Positions 34,283-43,178 of a DNA stretch of 64,000 nucleotides are shown piece after piece. This stretch comes from JAWKWH01 sp040830725. GTDB lineage: Bacteria > Pseudomonadota > Alphaproteobacteria > Rhizobiales > Rhizobiaceae. Location: positions 1-64,000 of the forward strand of contig JBFOMG010000022.1 of assembly GCA_040830725.1 (NCBI GenBank), read 5' to 3'. The notes under the pieces were generated by a model. That model saw only the letters and a program-made list of their open reading frames with translations. It was not told the origin of the DNA and made no database searches. Both the position numbers and the translations under genes were made by a program. Position 1 is the first letter of the stretch; each line of letters opens with the position of its first letter.

Positions 34283-35921
34283 AACCCGCCATCAGGTAAT
34301 GTGGAACCGTCTGCTTGCTGTGGTGGAAGAACAGGCACAGGCACTGATACGCGCTGCGTTCAGCCCGATTGTTCGCGAATGCGGCGACATCTCAGCCGGT
34401 ATTTTTGATGGCAAGGGCCGCATGCTGGCTCAAGCTGTGACGGGCACCCCCGGGCATATCAATACGATGGCAGAAGCCGTCAAAACACTGCGCGGCAAGT
34501 TTGAACTGCAGCACATGAAACCGGGCGACATATACATGACCAACGATCCCTGGATCGCGTCCGGCCACCTCAATGACTTTCTGTTGCTGATGCCGGTTTT
34601 CCACGAAAACAGGATCGTCGGCTTCACCTCCTGCACCTCTCACCTGGTCGATCTGGGAGGATTGGGGATGGGGCCGGAGGGATCTGATATCTTTGACGAG
34701 GGTTTGCTGATACCGCCATGCAAGCTGGTCAGCGAAGATGGGGTCAACAAACTGCTTCTCGATATTGTCAAAGCCAATTCCCGGGAGCCTGTCGCCAATG
34801 AAGGCGACATCTATGCTTTGATTGCTTGTTGCGAAGCCGGTGCCAAACGCCTTGCCGAGATGATGAAAGAGTTCGGCATCACCGAACTTGACGCACTTGC
34901 CGACTACATCATCGAGACCTCCAGGCGTGGCACGCTGGAAGCCATTAATGAGCTGCCGAAAGGTACGTGGTGCAATGTATTGACCGTCGACGGTTACGAC
35001 ACACCGATCGATCTGCGTGCCTGCTTGACGATTGCGGAAGACCAAATTCTACTCGACTACGGCGGCACGGCCGCTTGCGTTGACAAAGGGATCAACGTGC
35101 CACTGAACTATGCTGCCGCTTATTCGGTCTTTGCACTGCGCTGTATCATCGGACCAGACATTCCAAACAATGCCGGATCGCTCGAACCATTCCGGGTTAG
35201 TGCTCCGAAGGGTTGCATCCTCAATGCCCAGCCTCCGTCGCCAGTTGCCATGCGCCATACGCTGGGACAGATGACGCCGGACCTTGTATATGGATGTCTG
35301 GCGCAGGCAATGCCTGGGATCGTGCCTGCGGAGGGAGCTTCCTGCATGTACGATCTGCCGCTTCGTCATGCACCCGAGGCTGTCGAGCGGGGATATCAGC
35401 AATTTGCCATAGAGCTTGTCTTCAATGGCGGCACGGGCGCCCGGCCTGGCCTGGACGGTCTTTCCGCCACCGCATTTCCCAGCGGGGTTTGGGGCAGCCA
35501 GATTGAGACTACCGAAGCCGCCGCACCAATTCTGTTTCATAGACGCGAACTGCGTACGGATTCAGGTGGTGCCGGTCGCAAACGTGGCGGGCTCGGACAA
35601 GACATCGAGATCAGTTCGGCAATTGATGAGGATTTTCTGCTTTTTCTTTCGGTTGAGCGGATCGCCAATCCTGCACGCGGGCGCCATGGCGGGCTATCCG
35701 GTGCTGCGGGCCGGGTACGAATAGGACACGATGGACCGGATCTGCCAGGAAAAGGGGAACTTCGAGTAAAGGCCGGCGAAACGCTGGTTTTCGAGACGCC
35801 GGGCGGTGGCGGATTTGGGTCGCCTGAACAACGTTCTCGCGATGAGGTGCTCCGCGATCTGGAAGCGGATCTGATAAGTGCCGAGGCAGCAGAGTCCGTT
35901 TATGGAAAGCGTCATGGCTAG
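34275..35921 (+). CDS. Hydantoinase/oxoprolinase family subunit B (HyuB)
   Basis: Partner subunit of 548 aa. HyuB motifs are RAAFSPIVRECGDISAGIFD, TGTPGHINTM, YMTNDPWIASGHLNDFLLL and CTSHLVDLGG, with the metal-site Asp/His cluster, then FNGGTGARPGLDG and the C-terminal GGGGFGSPEQRSRDEVLRDL. Length and motif order are complete. Together with HyuA it should form the A2B2-type ATP-dependent hydrolase or carboxylase complex. GGGAGGGACAG precedes the ATG. It overlaps both neighbours by 8 nt, giving tight coupling. Confidence 0.94.
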   Translation: MVETRHQVMWNRLLAVVEEQAQALIRAAFSPIVRECGDISAGIFDGKGRMLAQAVTGTPGHINTMAEAVKTLRGKFELQHMKPGDIYMTNDPWIASGHLNDFLLLMPVFHENRIVGFTSCTSHLVDLGGLGMGPEGSDIFDEGLLIPPCKLVSEDGVNKLLLDIVKANSREPVANEGDIYALIACCEAGAKRLAEMMKEFGITELDALADYIIETSRRGTLEAINELPKGTWCNVLTVDGYDTPIDLRACLTIAEDQILLDYGGTAACVDKGINVPLNYAAAYSVFALRCIIGPDIPNNAGSLEPFRVSAPKGCILNAQPPSPVAMRHTLGQMTPDLVYGCLAQAMPGIVPAEGASCMYDLPLRHAPEAVERGYQQFAIELVFNGGTGARPGLDGLSATAFPSGVWGSQIETTEAAAPILFHRRELRTDSGGAGRKRGGLGQDIEISSAIDEDFLLFLSVERIANPARGRHGGLSGAAGRVRIGHDGPDLPGKGELRVKAGETLVFETPGGGGFGSPEQRSRDEVLRDLEADLISAEAAESVYGKRHG

Positions 35922-36996
35922 GGCGCAGGCGCATATTGCAGCGATGGCGCCCTATGCGCTGGCAGATATGACGCCCCAGGCGGACAGGCCTCTCATTTCA
36001 TTGGCGCAAAATGAAGGATTTCGGCCACCAAGCCCAATGACACAAAAGCAAGCGGCGGAGGCCTTCGCCCTTGGCATGCTCTATCCCGATCCTGATTGGA
36101 CCGGGTTGCGCTGCGCATTGGCCGCGTTGCACAGAATTATGGAACAGGGAATTCTCTGCGGCAACGGTTCGCTTGAACTGATTGGTGCACTGGCTCGCGT
36201 CTACTCCGGTCCTGATCGCGCAGTTCTTGCCCCCAGACATGCGTATCCGTTTTTCCGCACTGCCGCGCAAATTGCTGACGCCCGCTTTGACACAGCAGAA
36301 GAAAACGATCTGACCGTGGACATTGACTCCTTGTTATCTGCGGTGTGCGCCGATACGGGACTTGTCTTCATCGCCAACCCTGGCAACCCGACGGGAACCC
36401 GCATCCCCAAACCGGATCTTGTTCACCTGCGCAGGGAGCTTCGTGATGATATCCTTCTGGTGATCGACGAAGCTTACGGTGAATTTGCCGATCATCTTTG
36501 TGAACCCTGTTTCGATATGGTGGAAAGCGGCAACACCGCAGTGTTGCGCACCTTTTCGAAGGCCTATTGCATGGCAGGGTTTCGTGTCGGCTGGGGTCTG
36601 TTTCCACCGGTTGTTGCAGCAGAAGTCCGCAAGGTGCTCAATCCGAACAATATCGCGGCGCTATCCCAAACTGCTGCGTTGGCGGCTTTGAACGATCAAT
36701 CCTACATGCGCGAGACCTGCGATCTGACCGCGGCTCTCAAAGATCAGGCGGTCAATGAGCTTCGTAACGCCGGATACAGGGTGCGACCGAGTTACACGAA
36801 CTTTGTCCTGATCGAATTTGCCAGTTCGGAGGCAGCGGAAATGGCCGATCAGAGACTGCGCGCAGAAGGGGTTATCTTGCGGCGGCAATCAGGTGCAGGG
36901 TTACCGCATGCGCTGCGGATGACGATAGGTCCGGCGCTTTCCACGAAGAAAGCGCTAGACTATCTGTGCCGGTGGAAGAGGGGAGCACTATCGTGA
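35914..36996 (+). CDS. PLP-dependent aminotransferase (class I/II, HisC-like)
   Basis: Fold-type I aminotransferase of 360 aa related to histidinol-phosphate aminotransferases. Motifs are NGSLELIGALARVY (PLP phosphate), FIANPGNPTGTRIP, VIDEAYGEF, and the Schiff-base Lys216 in RTFSKAYCMAGFRVGW. The C-terminal Arg is in PHALRMTIG. A true HisC role is unlikely in this context; transamination of an amino acid released by the hydantoinase is plausible. The ATG at 35914 is favoured because it overlaps the hyuB stop by 8 nt with GGAAAG upstream. ATG 35902 is also possible. Confidence 0.9.
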   Translation: MARAQAHIAAMAPYALADMTPQADRPLISLAQNEGFRPPSPMTQKQAAEAFALGMLYPDPDWTGLRCALAALHRIMEQGILCGNGSLELIGALARVYSGPDRAVLAPRHAYPFFRTAAQIADARFDTAEENDLTVDIDSLLSAVCADTGLVFIANPGNPTGTRIPKPDLVHLRRELRDDILLVIDEAYGEFADHLCEPCFDMVESGNTAVLRTFSKAYCMAGFRVGWGLFPPVVAAEVRKVLNPNNIAALSQTAALAALNDQSYMRETCDLTAALKDQAVNELRNAGYRVRPSYTNFVLIEFASSEAAEMADQRLRAEGVILRRQSGAGLPHALRMTIGPALSTKKALDYLCRWKRGALS

Positions 36997-37775
36997 GTTA
37001 TTGCCGTGGGCGTACCCGTTTGGGAATTTTGGTGCCGTTTACCAATTCCAACCTCGAACCCGATATGACGCTCATGCGCCCCAACGGTGTTTCTCTGCAC
37101 TTTGCACGTTTGGGCGATTATGATGCCGATGAAGTCCCGGACGAAGACCAAATGCGTGGATTGGGATCTGCAGATCTGGATGAACCGCTTCGATTGCTAA
37201 CCGGCATTAAACCGGACGTGGTGATTTATGGTTGCACCTCCGCGACGCTTACCCACGGTCCAGCATTCGATCGCGCTCTGGCAAACACGATTGCGGAACT
37301 GAGCGGTGCGAGTACCGTCACCGCGGCTGGTTCTCTGGTTCACGCGTTGAAAACGCTTGACATCAGGCGGATTGGATTTGCTTCGCCCTACGTTCCTGCA
37401 ATCAACAACATGGCGATCGATTTTCTTGCGAAGACTGGTGTGGAGACCGTAGCCCGCTCAGAAGTGAATGAAACGCTGGACAATGCTGGTCAGGGAGCGC
37501 TTACGCCCGAAGCTGTGTTCGAGCTTGCAATAAAAGCAGATCATCCCGACGCCGAGGCGCTGGTCCTCTCCTGCACCGATATGCGCAGCGTTGAAGTGAT
37601 TTCCAGCATTGAGGAAGAAACCGGTAAACCGGTCATATCATCCAACCAGGCGATGATGTTCCAGGCGTTGGAAGCAACCGCAATTGGTGATCCCATCTCC
37701 GGCTATGGCCGACTACTCGAAAATGTCGACCGGCGCGATTCTGGTTCTGCAGAAACCGGTGGGGACGGTCCATGA
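36993..37775 (+). CDS. Asp/Glu racemase superfamily protein (maleate isomerase-like)
   Basis: Cofactor-independent racemase/isomerase-fold protein of 260 aa. The two Cys of the family are present, in VIYGCTSATLTHG and ALVLSCTDMRSVEVI, as in maleate cis-trans isomerases, hydantoin and Asp/Glu racemases; arylmalonate decarboxylases have only the second. The N-terminus RLGILVPFTNSNLEPDM matches the maleate isomerase/decarboxylase branch. GTG start overlaps the aminotransferase stop (GTGA) with GAGGGGAG upstream. In this operon it could racemise a carbamoyl-amino acid or isomerise an unsaturated diacid; the sequence does not decide. Confidence 0.85.
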   Translation: MSYCRGRTRLGILVPFTNSNLEPDMTLMRPNGVSLHFARLGDYDADEVPDEDQMRGLGSADLDEPLRLLTGIKPDVVIYGCTSATLTHGPAFDRALANTIAELSGASTVTAAGSLVHALKTLDIRRIGFASPYVPAINNMAIDFLAKTGVETVARSEVNETLDNAGQGALTPEAVFELAIKADHPDAEALVLSCTDMRSVEVISSIEEETGKPVISSNQAMMFQALEATAIGDPISGYGRLLENVDRRDSGSAETGGDGP

Positions 37776-38740
37776 CAACGACACCGAAAATTGTCATTCA
37801 TAATGACCGCACCAGCGCGTTTGCCGCGATGCTCAGTAGCGCATTTACCGGTGCAGATTTTTGCGAATGTAACACCTACGAGGATTTGCCTGGCCTGATC
37901 GAGAGCTATCGCCCCGAGATCGTCTACACCGTCCGTTTTTCCGGCACTCCGGGCTTTCCAAGAGCGGCGCTGTTCGGACCCGAGGGTCCGAGATGGATCG
38001 CAAATGGTGGCGCCGGTACCGATCACTTCGGTATTTGGGATAAGGATAGGGTTACAGTCACAAATGCCGCAGGCGTGGCCGCCGAGATGATGGCGGAGTA
38101 CGTCATCGGCGGATTTCTGCACTTCACTCTCGATGTGCCCGGCCTTGAAGCTGATAAGGGTCGCAAGATTTGGCAAACGCGACAGATGCAGCCCTTGAAG
38201 GGCAGTACATTGCTGATCGTCGGATTGGGTCATACAGGCCGCGCTCTGGCGGCGCGTGCCAAGTCGTTCGGCATGCAAGTAATCGGAACTCGCTCCACTC
38301 CAAGACCGATGGACGATGTGGACAAGATTGGCTCGCCTGACGACTTACCAGGTCTTCTGCCGTTGGCGGATTTCATCGCAGTTTGCGCTCCCCTGACCCG
38401 GCAAACGCGCGGACTGCTGGGCGAAAGCGAGTTCACGCAAGTCAAACCGGGCGTGATATTGGCCGATGTTTCCAGGGGAGGTGTTGTCGATCAGCAGGCG
38501 TTGCTCAAAGCGGTTGAAAGCGGGCACGTAAAGGCGGCGGTGTTGGATGTTTTCGAAACCGAACCCCTGCCGTCTGACAGTTTTTTTTGGGAGCAGGACA
38601 ATGTGCTGATTTCTCCCCATTGTTCTTCTGTTTTTGACGGCTGGGAGGAGGCATCGTTCGACATTTTTCTGGCAAATCTAAATCGCTGGATTGTTGGCGA
38701 ACCGCTCGTCAATGTCGTCAATCCGCAGAGAGGGTACTAG
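37772..38740 (+). CDS. D-2-hydroxyacid dehydrogenase (NAD-dependent)
   Basis: Two-domain dehydrogenase of 322 aa. The Rossmann motif is LIVGLGHTGRALAARAKSFG (about residues 149-168). The catalytic triad is Arg235 (DVSRGGVVD), Glu264 (FETEPLP) and His283 (SPHCSSVFDGW). NGGAGTDHFG lies in the substrate domain. It reversibly reduces a 2-keto acid to a D-2-hydroxy acid with NADH; close relatives include glyoxylate/hydroxypyruvate reductases. It overlaps the preceding stop by 4 nt, is last in the hyu operon and could reduce the aminotransferase product. Confidence 0.93.
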   Translation: MTTTPKIVIHNDRTSAFAAMLSSAFTGADFCECNTYEDLPGLIESYRPEIVYTVRFSGTPGFPRAALFGPEGPRWIANGGAGTDHFGIWDKDRVTVTNAAGVAAEMMAEYVIGGFLHFTLDVPGLEADKGRKIWQTRQMQPLKGSTLLIVGLGHTGRALAARAKSFGMQVIGTRSTPRPMDDVDKIGSPDDLPGLLPLADFIAVCAPLTRQTRGLLGESEFTQVKPGVILADVSRGGVVDQQALLKAVESGHVKAAVLDVFETEPLPSDSFFWEQDNVLISPHCSSVFDGWEEASFDIFLANLNRWIVGEPLVNVVNPQRGY

Positions 38741-38777
38741 AATTAGCCCGATGTGAATCCAAATCGAATTATTGGAT

Positions 38778-40229
38778 CTAGTTAGCGAGGCGCTTCACCC
38801 GAATTTTCAGAAGTTTTGGCTCGAGATAGGCGTCGAGCCCTTCCGGTCCAAGCTCGCGGCCGATGCCACTCATCTTCCACCCTCCGAAGGGAGCCTGCAG
38901 TTCGCTGACGTCGTTTACATTTATGCCAATACCGCCGAACTCCAAATGGTCAGCGACAGCCCACATTTGCTCGAGGTCTGATCCATAGAGGTACGCCGCG
39001 AGACCATATTCGAGGCTGTTGGCCATCGTGATCATCTGGTCAATGGAGCTGAATGGCGCCATTGCTGCCAGCGGTCCGTAGGTCTCACTCTTCATTGGTA
39101 GGCAGTCTGGTGGCGCGTTGTCGATTATGGTTGGCCGATAGAAATAGCCACTGTCGAATGCCTTGGCGTCTGGACGATGACCACCGGCCAGCAACCGCCC
39201 GCCCTTGGCAAGCGCATCTTTCTTGTGCTGATCGACCCGCTCAATCACTGATTCATTCAACACCGGTCCATACTCAACTCCGGGATCAATTCCGTTTCCG
39301 AGCTTGGTCTGATTGGCAAGCTCGGACAGGATTTCAGCAAATTCGCTGTGGACCGCGCTGTCGACAAGGATACGGTTCACGGTGATGCAAATCTGGCCCA
39401 TGTTGGAAAAGGCGCGTCTGTGGGCGGCTTTGGCAGCCTCTTCAAGGTTTGCATCGGCCATGACAATCAGCGGCGCGTTTCCGCCAAGCTCAAGACAGAT
39501 TTTTTTCAAGTTTCCGGCAGCGTTTCGCATGATGTCCTGGCCGGCGGGAATCGACGCCGTTGCGGAGATGATCCTCACCCGCGGATGGGACGCGAGCGCT
39601 CTACCAGCCACCGGTCCGTGCCCGGGCAAGTCTGCGAGCGCGCCATCGGGCAGACCGGCTTCATGAAGACAGTCGACCAGCATGGCGATGGCAAGAGGTG
39701 TCTCCGGTGGCGATTTGACGATCAAAGGGCAACCCGCCGCCAGCGCCGGGCCGGCCTTCCAGCAGTACAGATCAACGGGGTAGTTCCAAGGCACTATTGC
39801 CGCGGCCACGCCCACCGGGTGGCGGGAGACAATATTCTTGACATGCGGATTTGTCGACGGCCGCAGATCGCCGCCAATTCGTACCGCCTCCCCGGCATAG
39901 TATCGCAAGACCTTGGCACCAAAGAGAATTTCCTTTCGGTTGTCCGCAACCGGTTTGCCCTGCTCCCGTGTTAAAAGGACGGCCATCTCTTCAGCGCGGG
40001 TTTCGACCATCTCAGCCGCCCGGCCGAGAATTTCTGCTCGCTGTTCCGCGCCCAGATCCGCCAGCGCGGGTACCGCGGCCTCGGCTGTTTCAACAGCCTT
40101 GTCGACCGTCGATTCATCTGCAAGCAATGTTGAGCCCACACGTTCTCCGGTCGCAGGGTCTTTGATACTGAAGCGCTCCAAGCCGTTCAGTTCCTGCCAG
40201 CACCCGCCTATGAAAATACCGCGATCCAA
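38778..40229 (-). CDS. Aldehyde dehydrogenase family protein
   Basis: NAD(P)-dependent aldehyde dehydrogenase of 483 aa. VAAIVPWNYPVDLYCWKAGP and CPLIVKSPPETPLA form the cofactor site. The catalytic Glu is in ICLELGGNAPLIV and the Cys in NMGQICITVNRIL. The C-terminus holds PFGGWKMSGIGRELGPEGLD. It resembles succinate-semialdehyde or betaine-aldehyde-type enzymes. TTG start with a strong AGGAG nine bases upstream. It is the last gene of the nucleoside-type operon, 16 nt after the SIS gene, and may oxidise an aldehyde from sugar cleavage. Confidence 0.93.
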   Translation of the reverse strand: MDRGIFIGGCWQELNGLERFSIKDPATGERVGSTLLADESTVDKAVETAEAAVPALADLGAEQRAEILGRAAEMVETRAEEMAVLLTREQGKPVADNRKEILFGAKVLRYYAGEAVRIGGDLRPSTNPHVKNIVSRHPVGVAAAIVPWNYPVDLYCWKAGPALAAGCPLIVKSPPETPLAIAMLVDCLHEAGLPDGALADLPGHGPVAGRALASHPRVRIISATASIPAGQDIMRNAAGNLKKICLELGGNAPLIVMADANLEEAAKAAHRRAFSNMGQICITVNRILVDSAVHSEFAEILSELANQTKLGNGIDPGVEYGPVLNESVIERVDQHKKDALAKGGRLLAGGHRPDAKAFDSGYFYRPTIIDNAPPDCLPMKSETYGPLAAMAPFSSIDQMITMANSLEYGLAAYLYGSDLEQMWAVADHLEFGGIGINVNDVSELQAPFGGWKMSGIGRELGPEGLDAYLEPKLLKIRVKRLAN

Positions 40230-40245
40230 ATGTCGTTTCTCCTGT

Positions 40246-41013
40246 TCAACGCATTTTTAATCGGCGCCAAAGCTCGGCGTAGTTTCTGTCGTTGATGCGA
40301 TTTGCTTCCGCCTTTTCAGCGGTGTTCGGACTGACCATGACAAATGGCTCTTGTCCACGCTCAACCATGATTTCTGCAGTCGCCGCATTGATCGCCTGAC
40401 CGACGGCAATGGCGATAGATGTGGATGTTGCGCCTACCCGGTAAGCAAGGCCCTCAATGTCGATGCCGGCATCTCCCTTCGGTACGCCTGTGTCGATCAC
40501 TACGTCGGCCAGTTCAAACAATCTTTTGCCGCATGAATGACGTGAAGGTGTCGAGGAAGAATGCGGAATCGATGTAACGCCAATCAGCTTCATGCCGCGC
40601 GATTTGGCACCGACGGCGATATCGAGGGTGACGGCGTTCAATCCGGAATGGGAAAAAATCAGCATTGCGTCACCAGGATCCAGTTGATGTGACGAAAGAA
40701 TCGCCTCACCGTAGCCTTCCTGTCCGTGAATGAACCTGTATTGCCGTGCGCCGCCATCGCCGAGCACGCGGTGAAACGAAATCATTGTGCTTTCGACGAT
40801 TGGCCTGAACCCGGTCACCGTTCCGGTACGCGGGAACATTTCCATGGCGGCAAACGAGCCGTGACCGGTGCCGAACGTGAAAACCAGCTTTTCGGCCATG
40901 ATTGCATCCGCGCAAATTTCTGCCGCGGCGCGAATGGCGTTGGTCTGGGTTTCAGATACGATTCGCAGGCGTTCGATTACAGTGTCAAAATATCGGGTGC
41001 TGATATCACTCAT
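40246..41013 (-). CDS. SIS-domain sugar isomerase-like protein
   Basis: A 255-residue protein with a sugar isomerase (SIS) phosphosugar-binding fold. The phosphate-binding loops are FTFGTGHGSFAAMEMF and LIFSHSGLNAVTLDIAVGAK, and Thr/Ser-rich VTSIPHSSSTPSRH follows. This is the UPF0309-like group found with carbohydrate kinases; no catalytic Glu/His pair can be confirmed by eye. It could isomerise the phosphorylated pentose formed upstream. The ATG at 41013 (MSDISTRYF) is used; a TTG four codons earlier is also in frame. Confidence 0.85.
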   Translation of the reverse strand: MSDISTRYFDTVIERLRIVSETQTNAIRAAAEICADAIMAEKLVFTFGTGHGSFAAMEMFPRTGTVTGFRPIVESTMISFHRVLGDGGARQYRFIHGQEGYGEAILSSHQLDPGDAMLIFSHSGLNAVTLDIAVGAKSRGMKLIGVTSIPHSSSTPSRHSCGKRLFELADVVIDTGVPKGDAGIDIEGLAYRVGATSTSIAIAVGQAINAATAEIMVERGQEPFVMVSPNTAEKAEANRINDRNYAELWRRLKMR

Positions 41014-41050
41014 TTCTCGATCCAATCGTCATTCGCGCCGGCATTCTGGG

Positions 41051-41788
41051 TCATTCCAGTGACGCAAGCCCGTCAAGCGCGATTTTGAACAGGTGTTTCT
41101 CTCCGGTTGAAAGCAGGTCGGCTGCCAGTTTTTCCTGACTGAGTGCATCCACGGTGCCAAGGCAAAGCGTGGCACAGGCAACATTGAGCGCGGACGCCGC
41201 GGCAAGCAGAGCAGACGTCTCCATATCAACCGCCAGCACTTGCTTTTCGGCCAGCATCCTACGGTTTTCCGCTGCCCGCTCCTGTCCTTGTTCATCAATG
41301 CCGAACATGTCGCGGTAGAAAGCGTCAAAAGTTGCATAGCACCCCAACCGGGCGCCAAATCCTGTATTGCTTGCTGCTCTCTGCAGAGAAGAAGTGAGTT
41401 TGGTATCAGCGGCAAACGGACCGCTATTCCCGGCGTAGGCGGGGGACGTTCCCTCAAAGCCAATGGCGGTCTCACTGATCAGGTAATCTCCGCCAACTGC
41501 CGGAGGAAAATACATCGCTGTGCCGATCCTCAGAAACCGGCTGATTCCGAGATCAGCCAGTTCATGCAAAACAATGGTCGCTATCGGTGCGCCCATGCCA
41601 AATGCAGCCAGCGTGACCCTGCGGCCATTGTATGTCCCGGTTGCGGATTTGAGACCTCGCGAAACAGGATGAAAAACCGGATCGGTGAGCATTTGCGAGA
41701 GGCGGTTCACCCGGTCCGGATCCCCGATCAAAATGGCCCGGTCACCGATGTCTTCTTCCGTGAGGCCCAGATACCAAGCCTTCTTCAT
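41051..41788 (-). CDS. Nucleoside phosphorylase (PNP/UDP family)
   Basis: Trimer/hexamer-type nucleoside phosphorylase of 245 aa. The phosphate-binding start ILIGDPDRVNRLSQML, the GMGAPIATIVLHEL loop, RIGTAMYFPPAVG and the ribose/base site VDMETSALLAAASALN match the uridine phosphorylase/PNP-I fold. It should cleave a nucleoside with phosphate to base plus pentose-1-phosphate. The strand after the base site lacks the obvious purine-specific Asp, so base specificity is open. It overlaps the PfkB gene by 4 nt, linking phosphorolysis and phosphorylation. Confidence 0.9.
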   Translation of the reverse strand: MKKAWYLGLTEEDIGDRAILIGDPDRVNRLSQMLTDPVFHPVSRGLKSATGTYNGRRVTLAAFGMGAPIATIVLHELADLGISRFLRIGTAMYFPPAVGGDYLISETAIGFEGTSPAYAGNSGPFAADTKLTSSLQRAASNTGFGARLGCYATFDAFYRDMFGIDEQGQERAAENRRMLAEKQVLAVDMETSALLAAASALNVACATLCLGTVDALSQEKLAADLLSTGEKHLFKIALDGLASLE

Positions 41789-42627
41789 TGTATTTCCTTT
41801 GCCGAACGCGTCTGAAGCAGGAGTTTTACAGTTTCCAATCCTCTTTGCGCTGCTTTGGCCGGATCTGATATTCCCGCCATTTCCGCAGCGATATAGCCGC
41901 CCGCGAATGTGTCACCGGCGCCGGTCGTATCCCTGACCGTGATAGGTTCCACACCGATCGTCTCTTGCAGGTTGCCCTTGGTGATGGTGACCCCTTTGCT
42001 GCCCTGCGTCTCGACGATGGTGACATGCTCCGGGGTCTCACCGACCATTCCTCGTTCGGAGCGGCTGCAAAATATCACATCGGCCTGCGCCGACAGCGAA
42101 GTCCGGATTTCGCGCGTAAAACAATGCGCATCATTTTTGCAGATCCAATAAAGACGCGCGGACGGCGAGCGCGAGGCAAGAACTGCCTCCATCAGGTGCG
42201 GTGGTCCGACCGTGATACACAGATGGCTTGCTGCACCGATAACTTGCTTCTGTTTCGCGGTCAGATTCTCTTCTCCGGAGAAAGCGGGATCAAACAGACA
42301 GGCACAAGTGCCATCCTGCTGATAGGCAAGAATGGCCATCGGTGAATTTTGCCCGATCCGAGCGACACCATCTGTGCGGATCTTGGATTTCGCCAGACTG
42401 TCCAGGTAAATTCTTGCGTGATTGTCGTTACCTAACCAGGTGACGGGGAGAGCGTCTTGTCCTTGCGCGGAGACAGCCATTGCAACATAGGCCGGACAGC
42501 CACCGATGCGCGGCCAGTCATCATTGTCACGGGAATCAATGAGAGTGGTATGATCGCCCTCAATTTGGCCTGACAGGCCAAATGCGTAGTCAACGCTGGC
42601 ATATCCCGTAACTGCCAGTGACGTCAT
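41785..42627 (-). CDS. PfkB family carbohydrate/nucleoside kinase
   Basis: Ribokinase-fold kinase of 280 aa. The C-terminal PfkB signature DTTGAGDTFAGGYIAAEMAG includes the anion hole and catalytic Asp. The substrate-binding glycine pair appears in the N-terminal region GGCPAYVAMAV. It likely phosphorylates a sugar or a nucleoside taken up by the adjacent importer. Overlaps of 4 nt on both sides tie it to the cysteine hydrolase and the phosphorylase. Confidence 0.9.
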   Translation of the reverse strand: MTSLAVTGYASVDYAFGLSGQIEGDHTTLIDSRDNDDWPRIGGCPAYVAMAVSAQGQDALPVTWLGNDNHARIYLDSLAKSKIRTDGVARIGQNSPMAILAYQQDGTCACLFDPAFSGEENLTAKQKQVIGAASHLCITVGPPHLMEAVLASRSPSARLYWICKNDAHCFTREIRTSLSAQADVIFCSRSERGMVGETPEHVTIVETQGSKGVTITKGNLQETIGVEPITVRDTTGAGDTFAGGYIAAEMAGISDPAKAAQRGLETVKLLLQTRSAKEIQ

Positions 42628-43178
42628 GCGAGAAGGGCTCCTGCTTCCTCAGTCGTGACAAGGCTGCCGAGATAACGTTCAATATCCTCCAGCGACGCCG
42701 AAGCCAGATGCTGTCGGTTGGAGTTGGTCGCATCTTTCACGACGATAACTTCGAACCCGTTGGCAAACGCGTCCTGTGCTGTGGCGCGAACACAAACGTT
42801 GGTTTTCACGCCGCAGATGACGACGCGACTTACGTTCTGTTCGCGCAAAAAAAGGGCCAGCTCAGTCGCAAAGAAGGCGCTGAACCGGCGTTTGACGATC
42901 TCGATCTCGCTTGTGCCATTGCCCGGGCCGAACCCTTCGAAGTACTCGGCGTGAAACCCACCCGTGACACAGTGGCGCGGCAACCGCTTGTCCTCGAAAT
43001 CATCAAATCCCTCGCGATGCCGGTCTGCGACGTGAACCAATATTGCTTCAGCTTCGCGGGCTTGCGTGATCAATGCCAAGCAGTTGCCAATGACCTTGTC
43101 GGAGTCCGGATAGTAGTTTTCACCATCCGGGTGCAGGAAGGAATTCTGCATGTCGATGACGATCAATGCGGTTTTCAA
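42624..43178 (-). CDS. Isochorismatase-like cysteine hydrolase
   Basis: Cysteine hydrolase of 184 aa. The catalytic triad is Asp9 (VIDMQNSFLHPDG), Lys96 (IVKRRFSAF) and Cys129 (GVKTNVCVRATAQDA). The family includes nicotinamidase, N-carbamoylsarcosine amidohydrolase, ureidoacrylate and biuret hydrolases. In context two ideas fit: hydrolysis of an amide base released by the phosphorylase, or of an N-carbamoyl amino acid made by the hydantoinases facing this operon. Overlaps of 4 nt with the permease and kinase genes. Confidence 0.9.
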   Translation of the reverse strand: MKTALIVIDMQNSFLHPDGENYYPDSDKVIGNCLALITQAREAEAILVHVADRHREGFDDFEDKRLPRHCVTGGFHAEYFEGFGPGNGTSEIEIVKRRFSAFFATELALFLREQNVSRVVICGVKTNVCVRATAQDAFANGFEVIVVKDATNSNRQHLASASLEDIERYLGSLVTTEEAGALLA

